From an uncultured Odoribacter sp. (GTDB lineage Bacteria > Bacteroidota > Bacteroidia > Bacteroidales > Marinifilaceae): a stretch of 7,044 nt of DNA. Below, piece by piece: positions 6,281-7,044 of this stretch. How positions within the stretch are numbered: the stretch's first letter is position 1; each line of letters opens with the position of its first letter. The notes below the pieces were generated by a model. The model was not told the origin of the DNA. It searched no databases and saw only the letters and a program-made list of their open reading frames with translations. Location: the NCBI GenBank assembly GCA_905204385.1, contig CAJKZL010000153.1, positions 1 to 7,044 of the forward strand, written 5' to 3'. The position numbers and the translations under genes were made by a program.

Positions 6281-6386
6281 ATGAACAAAGAAATATCGTT
6301 GGGCACAAACTTTAGCGGAACAGGTAGTCCTCAAAGCTGTCGGTGCAGACGGTACACGTGTCGAAATTCAACAAGATAAAGAATAA
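6281..6386 (+). pseudogene. Possible remnant of a deleted gene
   Basis: Two overlapping frames look like leftover ends of a gene. One starts ATG AAC AAA GAA at 6281, a plausible N-terminus placed about 30 bases after the candidate -7 box, but loses protein character quickly and stops at 6377-6379. The other, open from 6285 after a TGA, reads protein-like at its end (LAEQVVLKAVGADGTRVEI) and stops at TAA 6384-6386, one base before the GH31 ATG. That spacing is typical of an operon. A start of one gene joined out of frame to the end of the same or another gene would be expected from an internal deletion. I do not recognise the family, and with so few codons chance is a real alternative. Confidence 0.3.
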
Positions 6387-6387
6387 T

Positions 6388-7044
6388 ATGAACCCTTTCA
6401 CCCTTAAAAAAATGTTTTTATCAGGCTGGTTAATCTTATCCGGCCTGATTACCGCCCTCGGAACAAACGTTCAAAACCCGGTAGTCATCGGAAATGCCCG
6501 TTTCACCTTCATCACCCCCGGACTGGTCCGCATGGAATACGCCCTCGACGGCAAATTCGTCGACGAACCCACCCTGTTCGCCGCCTGCCGTAACACGGAT
6601 TTCCGCGACTATCAAGTCGAAAGCACCGCCCCCAAGCGCTATCGCCTCACCACTTCACAGATGCGGATTGAATTTCTGGACAATGGTTTCCCCTTCGGAC
6701 AAACCAACCTCAGCGTACACTTCAAAAACGACGGCAAAGACAAAACCTGGAAAATCTACATGACAACCGAAAGTGGCAACCTGGGCGGAGCGGTGGAAAC
6801 CCTCGACAATGTCGACGGGCCGATAGACCTTCAGGAAGGTCTACTCAGCCAAAACGGCTGGTACACCATCTTCGACACCAACAAAGAAATCCTCAAAGAC
6901 GGCTGGGTACAATCCCGCAGTCCGCAACATGTGCAGGACATCTATCTCTTTGTATACGGCCGGGACTTCAAATCGGCCCTCAAATCCCTCCAGGCCGTCT
7001 GATGTCCTGTACCCTTGTCCAGTAAATACGTTCAAGGTTCCTGG
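6388..7044 (+). pseudogene. GH31 family glycosidase, N-terminal part, with in-frame TGA
   Basis: The first 205 codons encode a signal peptide (LKKMFLSGWLILSGLITALG) and the beta-sandwich N-terminal domain of GH31 alpha-glucosidase/alpha-xylosidase-type enzymes. Family-like segments are GLVRMEYALDGKFVDEPTL, GNLGGAVETLDNVDGPIDL, EGLLSQNGWYTI and DIYLFVYGRDFKSALKSL. The frame then meets TGA (7000-7002) and continues open to the window end as CPVPLSSKYVQGSW. GH31 proteins normally have a motif close to SGPVPLPRKYVFGSW here, at the entry to the catalytic barrel, so the stop sits where a serine is expected and the flanking residues have also drifted. Any product would lack the catalytic domain. ATG 6388 is preferred over an earlier in-frame ATG at 6343 because it begins the signal peptide. 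The substrate (alpha-glucoside, xyloside or galactoside) cannot be told. Confidence 0.8.

Larger units (their letters stand above)
5990..6387. other. Divergent intergenic region, S41 / GH31
   Basis: This 398-base A/T-rich gap lies between divergent start codons. It holds a minus-strand promoter candidate (6126-6157), a plus-strand -7-like box (6244-6251) and a possible gene remnant just before the GH31 start (6281-6386). An ATG-initiated frame from 6051 is without family resemblance and overlaps both promoter candidates, so I do not call it a gene. Between 5990 and 6120 lies the presumed S41 leader, without recognisable structure. Confidence 0.5.

Noticed and set aside
1..7044. Alternative genetic code or a selenocysteine/pyrrolysine reading of the internal stops
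   Set aside because: TAG, TAA and TGA all occur internally, while TAA and TGA also end the intact frames here. None of the sites is a known selenocysteine or pyrrolysine position of these families.

Overview
The window looks like a piece of a Bacteroidales chromosome, probably from a gut-type carbohydrate degrader. The evidence is the gene set (a GH29 fucosidase lipoprotein with F5/8C and chitobiase-like C-terminal modules, a GH31 enzyme, a secreted S41 peptidase, a TlpA-type thioredoxin), promoter candidates close to the Bacteroidetes pattern TTG / TAnnTTTG, and mostly no Shine-Dalgarno sequences. The genus cannot be fixed from the sequence alone. No SusC/SusD pair, regulator, transposase, integrase, tRNA, rRNA or CRISPR array is visible.

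Layout: (1) 1-632, + strand: a TlpA/ResA-type thioredoxin domain whose upstream half is broken by in-frame stops. (2) 633-711: a shared terminator zone between convergent genes. (3) 712-2766, - strand: an intact four-module GH29 alpha-L-fucosidase lipoprotein. (4) 2767-3069: a divergent intergenic region with a heptanucleotide repeat array. (5) 3070-3942, + strand: an intact PfkB-family sugar kinase, probably a fructokinase, much more GC-rich than its neighbours and followed by a second array of the same heptamers in opposite orientation. (6) 3943-4285: a non-coding gap with three consecutive inverted repeats. (7) 4286-5989, - strand: one S41 peptidase gene cut in two by a single in-frame TAA. 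(8) 5990-6387: a divergent intergenic region with promoter candidates and a possible gene remnant. (9) 6388-7044, + strand: the start of a GH31 glycosidase that meets an in-frame TGA inside a family motif just before the window ends.

The main result is that three of the five protein genes (TlpA, S41, GH31) carry in-frame nonsense codons with recognisable family sequence on both sides, and TAG, TAA and TGA are all involved. Since TAA and TGA also terminate the other genes normally, local gene decay explains this better than stop-codon reassignment. The intact genes are the fucosidase (release of L-fucose from glycans outside the cytoplasm) and the cytoplasmic sugar kinase. They are divergently transcribed and nothing shows that they form one pathway. 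I see no convincing new biological system. The oddest unexplained structure is the pair of oppositely oriented heptamer arrays around the kinase gene.
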